In this document: positions 16,136 to 25,064 of the stretch, piece by piece
How positions within the stretch are numbered: position 1 is the first letter of the stretch
Layout: each line of letters begins with the position of its first letter
Source: Comamonas fluminis
Lineage (GTDB): Bacteria > Pseudomonadota > Gammaproteobacteria > Burkholderiales > Burkholderiaceae_C
Assembly (NCBI RefSeq): GCF_019186805.1
Contig: NZ_CP066783.1
Span: forward strand, 1,439,501 to 1,503,500
DNA length: 64,000 bases
Direction of reading: 5' to 3'
The notes under the pieces: generated by a model
What the model saw: the letters and a program-made list of their open reading frames with translations, nothing else
The model's database searches: none
Told to the model about the DNA's origin: nothing
Program-made: the position numbers and the translations under genes

Positions 16136-17290
16136 ATGGATTTGACCTACACCCCGGCGCAAAAAGCCTTCCGCATGAAAGTGCGGGAATGGCTCAAGGA
16201 AAATGCTCCCAAGGAACGCCTCAAGAGCTATGACACCCGCGAAGGTTTCGAGCAGCACCGCCAGTGGGAGGCCAAGCTGGCCGATGCTGGCTACAGCGCT
16301 GTGACCTGGCCCAAAGATCTGGGTGGCAGCGGCTGTGATCTGAACGAGTGGCTGATCTTTGAAGAAGAGTACTGGGCAGCCGATGCACCGGCTCGCGTGA
16401 ACCAGAACGGCATTTTGCTGTTCGGCTCTACGCTGATGGAATTTGGTACGCCCGAGCAAAAAGCCCGCTTCCTGCCCCGCATGGCACGTTGCGACGATAT
16501 GTGGGCTCAGGGCTGGTCCGAGCCCAATGCAGGCTCTGACATGGCTGCCATCAGCAGCCGCGCCATCCGCCAGGGCGACAAATACATCCTGAACGGTCAG
16601 AAGATTTGGTCCACCCGCGCCATTTTTGCGGACTGGCTGTTTGGCCTGTTCCGCAGCGACCCCGCTTCCAGCCGTCACCATGGCCTGAGCTACATCCTGG
16701 TGCCGCTGAACACACCCGGTATTACCGTGCGCCCCATTCGCGCTATCAATGGCAGCGAGCATTTCGCCGAAATCTTCTTCGACGATGTGGAAGTGCCGGT
16801 AGAGAACCTGCTGGGTGCGGAAGGCAAGGGCTGGCATGTGGCCATGGCTACCGCTGGTTTTGAACGTGGCCTGCTGCTGCGCTCGCCAGCACGCTATCAG
16901 CGCAGCGTGCAAAAGCTGGTGGATCTGTATCTGCGCAATCAGGCGGAAGCCGATCGCGATCACTCCATCCGCGATGCCGTGCTGCGTGCCTGGCAAGGTG
17001 CGGAAGCCTACACCTTGTCTTCGTACCACACGGTCAGCCGCCTGGCCAAGGGCGCGCAGATTGGTGCGGAAGCCAGCACCAACAAGATTGTCTGGTCCGA
17101 GCTGGACATCCTGATTCACGAAACCGCGATGCGGATTCTGGGCCCGCGTGCAGAAGTCTGCGACGACGAAGAAGCCAACTTCTGGCTCGAAGGTTTCCTG
17201 TTCTCTCAGGCCGGCCCCATCTATGCGGGCAGCAACGAGATTCAGCGCAACATCATCGCCCAGCGCATGCTGGGTCTGCCCAAGTCCTGA
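16136..17290 (+). CDS. Acyl-CoA dehydrogenase, large-type subunit of a heteromeric pair (ring-degradation step)
   Basis: 384 residues with the full FAD-binding ACAD fold: N-terminal helical domain, WAQGWSEPNAGSDM beta-domain motif, and C-terminal YAGSNEIQRNIIAQ. The residue that is the catalytic Glu of single-subunit enzymes (YEG) is Ala here, as in steroid alpha2beta2 dehydrogenases, where the base lies elsewhere. Preceded by TGAGGAGACAAAAC ribosome-binding sequence. Functions with the smaller-type subunit 19 bp downstream. By cluster order this is ORF21 of TA441; I only recall a late C/D-ring beta-oxidation role. Confidence 0.85.
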   Translation: MDLTYTPAQKAFRMKVREWLKENAPKERLKSYDTREGFEQHRQWEAKLADAGYSAVTWPKDLGGSGCDLNEWLIFEEEYWAADAPARVNQNGILLFGSTLMEFGTPEQKARFLPRMARCDDMWAQGWSEPNAGSDMAAISSRAIRQGDKYILNGQKIWSTRAIFADWLFGLFRSDPASSRHHGLSYILVPLNTPGITVRPIRAINGSEHFAEIFFDDVEVPVENLLGAEGKGWHVAMATAGFERGLLLRSPARYQRSVQKLVDLYLRNQAEADRDHSIRDAVLRAWQGAEAYTLSSYHTVSRLAKGAQIGAEASTNKIVWSELDILIHETAMRILGPRAEVCDDEEANFWLEGFLFSQAGPIYAGSNEIQRNIIAQRMLGLPKS

Positions 17291-17308
17291 TCCCCTGGAG
17301 ATAGCACC

Positions 17309-18451
17309 ATGGACTTCACTTTCACCGAAGATCAAACCGCGTTTCGTGATTCGATCAGCCGCTTTCTGATGACAGAAGCTGCTCCGGAGCTGCTGCGCGA
17401 CCTGTGGGAAACCAAGAGCGGCCGCTCTCCCGAGCTGTGGAGCAAGATTGCCGAGCAGGGCTTCATGGCTCTGTCCGTGCCCGAAGCCGACGGCGGCATG
17501 GGCATGACCGACATTGACTGGGTATTGCTGCAGCAGGAAGTGGGCTACTACGGCCTGCCCGACTGCCTGACGGAAACCGCTTTCGTTGCGGTTGGCATGC
17601 TGTCGGCACTGCCTGCGGGCAATGCGGTGCGCAGCGAATGGCTGCCCAAGATTGCGACGGGCGAGTGCCGCGTGGCCGTTGGTCACCCCATCAACCCCAA
17701 TGTGGCTGATGCGGCCATGGCCGATATCTTGCTGCTGCCTCACGCCAGCAGCACAGGCCTTGAGCTGCATCTGGTGCCCCGCGCACAGTGCCAGCTGACA
17801 GAGCTCAAGAGCATTGACTCTTCGCGCCGCCTGAGCAAGGTGCAATGGACGCCTTCCGACGCCACCCGAGTGCTGGCAGGCGTTGAAGCGCAGAAGATCT
17901 GGGATACGGCTGCCGAGCGTGGCGCGCTGTGCTCTGCCGCGCAGATGCTGGGCCTGGCCCAGCGCATGCTGGACCTGTCGGTGGACTATGTCGCCCAGCG
18001 CAAGCAGTTCGACAAGGTCATTGGCAGCTTCCAGGCCGTGCAGCATCACCTGGCAGACATCGTCACCAAGATCGAATTCGCCAAGCCAGTGCTGTACCGC
18101 GCTTTCTACGCGCTGCAGCATGGCGAGGCCGATGTGGCAGTGCGTGTTTCTCACGCCAAGCTGCAGTGCAGCGAAGCGAGCTGGTTTGCCTCGCGCAACA
18201 GCCTGCAGGTGCATGGCGCTATGGGGTACACCTGGGAAGTCGATCTGCAGATGTTCATGAAGCGCGCCTGGGTGCTGGACGCTGCCTGGGGCGACAAGGG
18301 CTATCACTCTGCTCGTCTGAGCCAGGGGCTGCTGCGCGGCGCAGGCGCTCCCGTTGGCCCTGGTGCCACATTCGACCGCGAAACATCCGCATGCGGCGGC
18401 TGCACAGCGCAGACCGCTATCAATACCATTGCTGAAGAGGTGGCTGCATGA
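17309..18451 (+). CDS. Acyl-CoA dehydrogenase, second subunit of the heteromeric pair
   Basis: 380 residues. ACAD fold but lacking the YEG/TNEIQ FAD-loop at the end; it closes instead with HGAMGYTWEVDLQMFMKRA, the mark of the small-type subunit in steroid FadE pairs. The extra tail contains CGGCTAQT (two close cysteines after residue 355), absent from the other small-type protein here, whose role is unknown. Overlaps the thiolase gene by 4 bp, so the dehydrogenase pair and thiolase are coupled. In this pair the order is large-small. Confidence 0.85.
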   Translation: MDFTFTEDQTAFRDSISRFLMTEAAPELLRDLWETKSGRSPELWSKIAEQGFMALSVPEADGGMGMTDIDWVLLQQEVGYYGLPDCLTETAFVAVGMLSALPAGNAVRSEWLPKIATGECRVAVGHPINPNVADAAMADILLLPHASSTGLELHLVPRAQCQLTELKSIDSSRRLSKVQWTPSDATRVLAGVEAQKIWDTAAERGALCSAAQMLGLAQRMLDLSVDYVAQRKQFDKVIGSFQAVQHHLADIVTKIEFAKPVLYRAFYALQHGEADVAVRVSHAKLQCSEASWFASRNSLQVHGAMGYTWEVDLQMFMKRAWVLDAAWGDKGYHSARLSQGLLRGAGAPVGPGATFDRETSACGGCTAQTAINTIAEEVAA

Positions 18452-19602
18452 GCGCCCAAGCTTATATCGTTGACGCTCTGCGCTCGCCCACTGGCAAGCG
18501 CAAGGGCTCTCTCGCAACCGTGCATGGCGCCGACCTGGGCGCCCATGTGATCAAGGAACTGGTTGAGCGCAACGAGATTCCCGCGTCTGAATATGACGAC
18601 GTGATCTTCGGTTGCGTGGACACCATTGGCGCGCTGGCTGGCGACATTGCCCGCACTTCCTGGCTGGCTGCGGGCATGCCTTTGAACGTGCCCGGCACCA
18701 CTATTGACCGCCAGTGCGGATCTTCCCAGCAGGCCATTCACTTTGCGGCGCAGGCCGTGATGAGCGGCACGCAGGACGTGATTCTGGCCGGTGGCGTGCA
18801 GACCATGACAGCGATCCCGATCTCCTCGGCCATGCTGGCAGGCCAGCCTCTGGGCTTCACCACGCCGTTTGCCGAGAGCAAGGGCTGGCAGGCACGTTTT
18901 GGCAATGCACCGGTCAACCAGTTCTATGCAGCGCAGCGCATTGCTGACCACTGGGGCATTAGCCGTGCAGACATGGAAGTGTTTGCCAAGGAAAGCCATG
19001 ACCGCGCACTGAAGGCAATTGCCGAAGGCCGTTTTGACCGCGAAATCGTGCCTTTCGGTGACTTCAAGATGGACGAGACCGCGCGTCTTTCCACGCTGGA
19101 AAAGATGGCCACGCTGGAGCCGGTGGACCCAACCTATCCGGCCATCACCGCTGCAGTTTCCAGCTCCACCTGCGATGCAGCAGCTGCTGTGCTGGTGGTG
19201 TCCGAGGCGGCTCTCAAGCGCTACAACCTCAAGCCCCGTGCCCGTATCCACCACATCAGTGTGCGTGCCGATGACCCCATCTGGCATCTGACCGCACCGA
19301 TTGCGGCGACGGAATACGCGCTCAAGAAGTCGGGCATGACCATGTCCGATATCGACCTGGTTGAAATCAACGAAGCCTTTGCCTCCGTCGTCATGGCCTG
19401 GCTCAAGGAAACTGGTTACGACCACGCCAAGACCAACGTCAACGGCGGCGCCATCGCTCTGGGTCACCCGCTGGGTGCCTCGGGCGCCAAGCTCATGACC
19501 ACCTTGCTGCATGAGCTGGAGCGCACCGGCGGTCGCTTTGGTCTGCAGACCATGTGCGAAGGCGGTGGTCAGGCCAATGTGACCATCATCGAGCGCCTCT
19601 GA
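18448..19602 (+). CDS. scdF: FadA6/ScdF-type 3-ketoacyl-CoA thiolase
   Basis: 384 residues. Near-colinear with mycobacterial FadA6 as remembered: GCVDTIGALAGDIARTSWLAAG, active Cys in RQCGSSQQA (about residue 91), His in GGAIALGHPLGASGAK and second Cys in MCEGGGQANV. Known: ScdF (ORF23) of C. testosteroni removes acetyl-CoA from the C-8 propionate side chain left by ring A/B removal and is suspected also in ring-C steps. Translationally coupled to the upstream dehydrogenase subunit (ATGA overlap). Confidence 0.88.
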   Translation: MSAQAYIVDALRSPTGKRKGSLATVHGADLGAHVIKELVERNEIPASEYDDVIFGCVDTIGALAGDIARTSWLAAGMPLNVPGTTIDRQCGSSQQAIHFAAQAVMSGTQDVILAGGVQTMTAIPISSAMLAGQPLGFTTPFAESKGWQARFGNAPVNQFYAAQRIADHWGISRADMEVFAKESHDRALKAIAEGRFDREIVPFGDFKMDETARLSTLEKMATLEPVDPTYPAITAAVSSSTCDAAAAVLVVSEAALKRYNLKPRARIHHISVRADDPIWHLTAPIAATEYALKKSGMTMSDIDLVEINEAFASVVMAWLKETGYDHAKTNVNGGAIALGHPLGASGAKLMTTLLHELERTGGRFGLQTMCEGGGQANVTIIERL

Positions 19603-19613
19603 TACAGGCATGA

Positions 19614-19640
19614 AGACAGGCACTCGCAAAGTGCCTGTCT
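19614..19640 (+). terminator. Perfect 11-bp hairpin inside the long operon
   Basis: AGACAGGCACT-cgcaa-AGTGCCTGTCT immediately after the scdF stop, without a T-tract. It could be a partial terminator or a 3'-end protector separating the scdF mRNA segment from the amidase genes. Confidence 0.5.
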
Positions 19641-19707
19641 CTCGTTGGTGAAACCAGAGTTAGCGGCTTCGCAAGTCATCCAAAAAAATATCAACGGAGA
19701 CAAAGAC

Positions 19708-21291
19708 ATGCAAGACAGCGCGACAGATACAGAACGTAGAACATTTCTCATGGCTGCCGCCACCACGGTTGCGGCCAGCGCTTTGCCAGTTGAGCAGGCC
19801 ATGGCAAAGACGCAGGCACAGGCACAGGTACAGGGCGCACCTGCAGATGCCATCACCATGGCCGAGCAACTGCGCCGTGGTGACATGACGCCTCTTGAAG
19901 CGTTGGATGCGGCCATTGCCCGTGTGGAAGTGCTGCCCAAGCTCAATGCCGTTGTCATCAAGAACTACGAGCAGGCGCGTGAACTGGCCCGCAAGCAATC
20001 GGCGCTGAGCGGTGCAGAGCGTAAAAAAGCCTGCGAAACAGCGCCGCTGTGGGGCATGCCCTTTGTGCTCAAGGACCTGGGCGTCAGCATGGCAGGCACC
20101 GTCACTTCCAACGGCTGCGGCTTTTTCAAGGATGCGGTGGCCCAGCACGATTCCACCGTGGTGTCGCGTTACAAGGCGGCTGGCCTGAATATTTTTGGCA
20201 AGACCGCTGCACCTGAATTTGGCATGACCACGACCACGGAGTCCAAGCTCTATGGCGTTACGCCCAACCCATGGAATAGCAAGCACACCACGGGTGGGTC
20301 ATCGGGCGGCACGGCGGCTGCGGTGGCTGCGGGCATCTTGCCTGTGGGGCATGCCACAGATGGTGGTGGCTCCATTCGCATTCCGTCCGCGCACTGCGGC
20401 CTGTTTGGCCTCAAGCCCAGTCGTGGTCGTGTGCCTGCAGGGCCGGATTCGCTGGATGGCGCAATCGGCCTGTCGGTAGGGCATGTCATCAGCCGCAGCG
20501 TGCGCGACAGTGCCTTGCTGCTGGATGTGGGCGCAGGTCCGGAGTTCGGCTCTCGCGTGCGCCCCGGTAGCGATGTGCAGGGCAGCTATCTGAAGGCTTT
20601 GAATCAGCCGCCCGAAAAAAAGTTGCGCATTGCCGTCTGGCGCAAGACTTACTTTGGCATTCCCGTGCATGCCGATTGCCTGGCTGCCGTGGACAAGGCT
20701 GCCAAGGCCTGTGAGGCCATGGGGCACATTGTTGAAGACGCCATGCCTGATTTGCCCGTGGCCGAGATTTTTGCGGGCATGGGGCCAGGCATGTCGGCAG
20801 GCATGCTCAGCGGTGTTGAATACCGCGAAAAGCAACTGGGGCGTGCAGCGCGAGAGGATGAGTTCGAGCCGCTGAACTGGGCTGCGCTGCAGGCGGCCAA
20901 AAAAGCTTCGGCACTGGAGCTGTTCCGGGGGCGTGCAGGTTTTGACAAGGCGGGTCAGCTGATCGATGCTTTCCTGAGCAAATACGACCTGATTCTTTCG
21001 CCCACGACAGCCGTGCCAGCCCAGTTGCTGGGTGCGCTGCGCCTGGATCAGCCCTATGCCAGCTATGCGGCAGAGGCCATGAACTCTTCGGCGTTCACCT
21101 CGCTGTTCAATATCAGTGGCCATCCCGCCATGTCGGTGCCGCTGCACTGGACGGCGGAGAACATTCCCGTGGGCTCGCACTTTGTGGCGCCATTTGGCGC
21201 TGAGGGGCGTTTGCTGCGTCTGGCCGCGCAGCTGGAGCAGGCCTTGCCATGGGCCCATCGTATGCCTGACCTGTCGGCTTTCAAGGCCTGA
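19708..21291 (+). CDS. Tat-exported amidase-signature hydrolase
   Basis: 527 residues from ATG 19708 (ACGGAGACAAAG leader); the longer frame from 19645 adds an unlikely N-terminus. A twin-arginine signal (ERRTFLMAAATTVAASALP) is followed by an amidase-signature domain with Lys122 (FVLKDL), the GGSSGG loop (Ser198/199) and nucleophile Ser222 in GGGSIRIP. The catalytic triad is intact. Product should hydrolyse an amide (or ester) in the periplasm. Its place in a cytosolic beta-oxidation operon suggests release of amino-acid or taurine conjugates from bile acids, but this is inference. ORF25 of the TA441 scheme by order. Confidence 0.8.
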   Translation: MQDSATDTERRTFLMAAATTVAASALPVEQAMAKTQAQAQVQGAPADAITMAEQLRRGDMTPLEALDAAIARVEVLPKLNAVVIKNYEQARELARKQSALSGAERKKACETAPLWGMPFVLKDLGVSMAGTVTSNGCGFFKDAVAQHDSTVVSRYKAAGLNIFGKTAAPEFGMTTTTESKLYGVTPNPWNSKHTTGGSSGGTAAAVAAGILPVGHATDGGGSIRIPSAHCGLFGLKPSRGRVPAGPDSLDGAIGLSVGHVISRSVRDSALLLDVGAGPEFGSRVRPGSDVQGSYLKALNQPPEKKLRIAVWRKTYFGIPVHADCLAAVDKAAKACEAMGHIVEDAMPDLPVAEIFAGMGPGMSAGMLSGVEYREKQLGRAAREDEFEPLNWAALQAAKKASALELFRGRAGFDKAGQLIDAFLSKYDLILSPTTAVPAQLLGALRLDQPYASYAAEAMNSSAFTSLFNISGHPAMSVPLHWTAENIPVGSHFVAPFGAEGRLLRLAAQLEQALPWAHRMPDLSAFKA

Positions 21292-21303
21292 GGAAGGTTT
21301 TCG

Positions 21304-22890
21304 ATGTCGAACAGCAATTCCAACAATCATGGCCTGGATCGCCGCGCTTTTGTGATGGGCGCTGGCGCAGTTGCGGCGGGTGCAGCCATCCCCGCAGCTC
21401 AGGCTTTGGCAGGCAAAAAGCAGGAGGCAGGCATGGATGTGAAGGTGGACGGCTACGCATGGGCCGAGCAAATTCGTCGTGGCGATGTAACGCCTCTGGA
21501 AGCACTGGATGCCGCCATTGGCCGCGTGGAAGCGCTGCCCAAGCTCAATGCCGTGGTGATCAAGGACTACGAGATCGCCCGTACTTTGGCCAAGCAAATG
21601 TCTGCTCTGGGGGCTGCAGCCCGCGCTGAAGCCACCGAGAAAGCACCCATGTGGGGCGTTCCCTTTCTGATCAAAGACCTGAATCAGTACATGAAGGGAA
21701 CGGTCACCACCAACGGCTGCCGTTTCTTCAAGGGCGCTGTTGCCGAATATGACAGCACGCTGGTGGCGCGCTACAAGGCCGCTGGCCTCAATATTTTTGG
21801 CAAGACGGCATCGCCCGAGTTTGGCCAGACGCCCACAACAGAGTCTTTGCTCTACGGCAAGTCGCCCAACCCCTGGAACGCAGCCCACACCACGGGTGGC
21901 TCATCGGGTGGCGCGGCTTCTGTGGTTGCGGCAGGCATTTTGCCGGTGGCCCATGCCAGCGATGGCGGTGGCTCCATCCGCATTCCCGCTTCGCACTGCG
22001 GCCTGTTTGGTCTCAAGCCCAGCCGTGGGCGCCTGCCAGCGGGGCCTGTGAATATGGAAGGCTGGCTGGGGCTATCCATGAACCATGTGATTAGCCGTTC
22101 GGTGCGTGACAGTGCGCACTTGCTGGACTTGACGCAGGGCCGTGAACCTGGCTCGCGCTCGGTGCCGCCGCGTGATGTGGAAAGCAGCTATCTGGAGGCG
22201 CTGAAGCAGGAGCCGCGCAAACTGAAGATCGCCGTCTGGCCTCGTAACTACTTTGGTATTCCTGTGCATGCCGATTGCCAAGCAGCCGTGGACAAAGCCA
22301 TCAAGGCCTGCCTGGCACTGGGCCACGAAATCGTGGAAGACATGCCAGAGCTGCCAGTGGCCGATGTGTTCTCTGGCCTGGGCATTGTGACTTCGGTTGG
22401 CATGATGGCCACCATTCGTGCCCGCGAAAAACTGCTGGGCCGTGCCGTGCGTCAGGACGAGGTGGAACAGATGGACTGGGTCTATCTGGAAAAAGCCAAG
22501 AGCTATACGGCCGAGCAGATGCTGGCTGCGCGCACCAACTTCGATACGGCAGGCCAGATTCTGGACCGCTTCTTCCTGAAGTACGACCTGATTCTGACGC
22601 CAGTGATGGCGGTGCCGCCACCGCTGCTGGGCGTGCTGTCGCTCGATCAGCCCTACGAATCGTTTGCGCGTGAGGCTGTCAAGGCTTCGCCCTACACCAC
22701 ACTTTTCAATATGACGGGCCAGCCCGCCATGTCTGTGCCCATGCACTGGACTGCTGACAACCTGCCCATTGGCGCGCACTTTGCCGCGCCCTATGGACGC
22801 GAAGGTCGCCTGTTCGGTCTGGCTGCACAGCTGGAGCAAACCGTTCCATGGGCAGACCGCATGCCGGATCTGTCTGTTTTCAAAGCGTAA
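21304..22890 (+). CDS. Second Tat-exported amidase-signature hydrolase (paralogue)
   Basis: 528 residues, 12 bp after the first amidase and obviously its tandem paralogue: shared GLNIFGKTA, NPWN, HTTGGSSGG, GGGSIRIP, CGLFGLKPSRGR, IPVHADC, VSVPMHW-like segments. Twin-arginine signal DRRAFVMGAGAVAAGAAIP; triad Lys124, GGSSGG serines and Ser224 are present. Probably a periplasmic hydrolase of related but not identical specificity. Two retained copies in an inducible steroid operon suggest two conjugate classes; untested. Confidence 0.8.
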   Translation: MSNSNSNNHGLDRRAFVMGAGAVAAGAAIPAAQALAGKKQEAGMDVKVDGYAWAEQIRRGDVTPLEALDAAIGRVEALPKLNAVVIKDYEIARTLAKQMSALGAAARAEATEKAPMWGVPFLIKDLNQYMKGTVTTNGCRFFKGAVAEYDSTLVARYKAAGLNIFGKTASPEFGQTPTTESLLYGKSPNPWNAAHTTGGSSGGAASVVAAGILPVAHASDGGGSIRIPASHCGLFGLKPSRGRLPAGPVNMEGWLGLSMNHVISRSVRDSAHLLDLTQGREPGSRSVPPRDVESSYLEALKQEPRKLKIAVWPRNYFGIPVHADCQAAVDKAIKACLALGHEIVEDMPELPVADVFSGLGIVTSVGMMATIRAREKLLGRAVRQDEVEQMDWVYLEKAKSYTAEQMLAARTNFDTAGQILDRFFLKYDLILTPVMAVPPPLLGVLSLDQPYESFAREAVKASPYTTLFNMTGQPAMSVPMHWTADNLPIGAHFAAPYGREGRLFGLAAQLEQTVPWADRMPDLSVFKA

Positions 22891-22950
22891 TTTCAAGAAA
22901 GCAGGGCTGGCGAGATAGCTGCCCTGCATTGCAAGCAAAAGGGGAAAGAA

Positions 22951-23826
22951 ATGGGTATTTGCAACCAGAGAACCGTCGTCATTACCGGTGCAGGCGGTGG
23001 CCTTGGCCGCGCCTATGCGCTGGCCTTCGCGCAAGAAGGTGCAAATGTGGTGGTCAATGACATCCGCGCCGAAGCCGCGCAGGCCGTGGCCGATGAAGTC
23101 AAGGCCGCTGGCGGTCAGGCCATTGCCAACACGGGCGACATCACTTCGGTGGCCGGCGCTCAGTCGATTCTGGACGCAACCCTGGCAGCCTTTGGCGATG
23201 TGAACGTGATCGTCAACAACGCCGGCGTGCTGCGCGACCGCATGTTCCTGAGCCTGTCAGAAGAAGACTGGGACATGGTCATGCGCGTGCATCTGCGCGG
23301 CCACTTCTGCATGGCCAAGGTGTTCGGTGGCTACTGGCGTGACCAGAAGAAGGCAGGCAAGGAAGTGGATGCCCGCATCATCAACACCAGCTCCGGCGCG
23401 GGCCTGCAAGGCTCCATCGGCCAGAGCAACTACGCAGCCGCCAAGGCCGGTATTGCTGGCCTGACACTGGTGCAGGCGGCTGAACTGGCCCGCTACGGCA
23501 TCACCGCCAACTGCCTGGCGCCTGCTGCGCGTACCTCCATGACCGAAGGCGCCATGCCCGATATGGTCAAGAAGCCCGAATCCGGCTTTGACGTGTGGGA
23601 CCCCATGAACGTGGCTTCCATCGTGGTGTGGCTGGGCAGCGCTCAGTCCAAGCATGTGACGGGCCGCTGCTTTGAAGCCAAGGGCGGCGAGCTGTCCGTG
23701 GCCGATGGCTGGTTCACCGGCAAGATCAATGACAAGCAAGGCCGCTGGGAACCTTCCGAGCTGACTGGCGTGGTCGATCAGCTGATTGCCGAAGGCAAGG
23801 CTCCCCAGAAGGTTTACGGCACCTGA
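22951..23826 (+). CDS. scdE: SDR 3-hydroxyacyl-CoA dehydrogenase of steroid side-chain beta-oxidation (ScdE)
   Basis: 291 residues resembling the SDR domain of peroxisomal multifunctional enzyme type 2: TGAGGGLGRAYA cofactor loop, NNAGVLRDRMF, Ser in NTSSGAG, Tyr-x3-Lys in NYAAAK, and a long C-terminal part (WEPSELTGVVDQL) typical of hydroxyacyl-CoA dehydrogenases. Known: scdE (ORF27) oxidises the 7-beta-hydroxy group of the CoA-linked 9,17-dioxo-hexanorandrostanoate intermediate before ScdF thiolysis. The order here (after two amidases, before two acyl-CoA dehydrogenases) fits ORF27. Confidence 0.82.
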   Translation: MGICNQRTVVITGAGGGLGRAYALAFAQEGANVVVNDIRAEAAQAVADEVKAAGGQAIANTGDITSVAGAQSILDATLAAFGDVNVIVNNAGVLRDRMFLSLSEEDWDMVMRVHLRGHFCMAKVFGGYWRDQKKAGKEVDARIINTSSGAGLQGSIGQSNYAAAKAGIAGLTLVQAAELARYGITANCLAPAARTSMTEGAMPDMVKKPESGFDVWDPMNVASIVVWLGSAQSKHVTGRCFEAKGGELSVADGWFTGKINDKQGRWEPSELTGVVDQLIAEGKAPQKVYGT

Positions 23827-23912
23827 TGCCAACAGCCGGGCGCTGAGAAGGTCAACAGACTCTCGGCCCCGGCTATTTCCCATTTGATGAAGAACTCAGG
23901 ACGCGAGCCATC

Positions 23913-25064
23913 ATGGATTTAAGTCTGAACGAAGAGCAAAAAATGATCGTCGAAAGCGCGGTCGTGTTTTTGCAGGAAAAAAGCACGACAGCGCAGGTGC
24001 GTAAGGTCTCTGAAACAGAAGGCGGTCTGGACCGCGCGCTGTGGCAGGAAGTGGTGGAGATGGGCTGGTGCGGCGTGGCGCTGCCCGAAGCCGCTGGTGG
24101 CATGGGCCTGGGTTTGCGTGAGCTGACGCTGCTGCAGGAGCAGATGGGTTACCACCTGGCTTGCGTTCCTTTCTTTGATGCGGTGGTGGCACTCACTCCG
24201 CTGTGGAAGGCCCTGAGCCAGACCGAGCAGGGCCTGCCAGTGGTGGAGCGACTGGCACAGTCCGGCCAGATCTGCGTGCTGGGCATGACGGTGCGCGGCG
24301 AGCTGCCTGCAGCGGCGACGGTGAAGGTTGAAGGCGCGACAGGCGATCAGTTGGTGCTGAACGGCCAGTGGAGCCAGGTTGGCTCTGGCGCGCATGCCGA
24401 TGTGTTTTTGCTGCCCGCCACACTGCCTTGCGGATCGCTGGGTTTGCTGGAAGTCAGCGCAAAGGCTGATGGCCTGAACGTGCAGGCGCTGCAGACGATT
24501 GATGCCACACGCAGCAGCGCCAACGTGACGGCGACCAATGTGAAGCTGACAGGTGCTGCCGTTCTTATCTATGGCGATGCACTGAGCAAGCTGTGGGCGC
24601 AGACCCGCAATGTGGCTGCGATTGGCCTGGCCGCCGAACAGGTGGGCGTGGCTGAGCGTGCGCTGGATCTGGCCGTGGAATACACCAAGGAGCGCCAGCA
24701 GTTCGGCAAGGCCGTGGGCAGCTTCCAGGGCGTCAAGCACCGCGCAGCGCAGATGCTGGTGAAGGTGGAGACTGCGCGCTCTGCGGTTTATGCAGCAGCT
24801 TTCATAGCGGATACCGCCGGTGAAACAACGGATTTGACCTATTTTGCAGCGCAAGCCCGTACAGATGCTACGGAAGCAGCTCTCTTTTCTACGCGTGAAA
24901 GCATTCAACTGCACGGCGGCGTGGGCTTTACCTGGGAGTTTGATCCGCACCTGTTCTTCCGCCGCGCGCAGGCATCCAGCCAGCGCCTGGGAACGGTGGA
25001 GCAGTGGCGCGAGCAGATCGCAGCGCGTTTGTTGGATGAGCAGCCAGTGGCGGAGGCAGCATGA
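23913..25064 (+). CDS. scdC1: Acyl-CoA dehydrogenase subunit, small type (ScdC1/C2)
   Basis: 383 residues. Small-type ACAD ending in HGGVGFTWEFDPHLFFRRA, lacking the TNEIQ FAD loop. Known: the products of ORF28 and ORF30 in TA441 together dehydrogenate the C-6 position of the hexanorandrostanoate CoA ester (ScdC1C2). Position and family agree; which gene bears which number is assumed. Overlaps the partner gene by 4 bp (25061-25064). Confidence 0.82.
   Translation: MDLSLNEEQKMIVESAVVFLQEKSTTAQVRKVSETEGGLDRALWQEVVEMGWCGVALPEAAGGMGLGLRELTLLQEQMGYHLACVPFFDAVVALTPLWKALSQTEQGLPVVERLAQSGQICVLGMTVRGELPAAATVKVEGATGDQLVLNGQWSQVGSGAHADVFLLPATLPCGSLGLLEVSAKADGLNVQALQTIDATRSSANVTATNVKLTGAAVLIYGDALSKLWAQTRNVAAIGLAAEQVGVAERALDLAVEYTKERQQFGKAVGSFQGVKHRAAQMLVKVETARSAVYAAAFIADTAGETTDLTYFAAQARTDATEAALFSTRESIQLHGGVGFTWEFDPHLFFRRAQASSQRLGTVEQWREQIAARLLDEQPVAEAA

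Noticed and set aside
16028..18517. 829-codon antisense open frame
   Set aside because: Covers both acyl-CoA dehydrogenase genes in reverse; no domain recognisable and composition is that of an antisense shadow.
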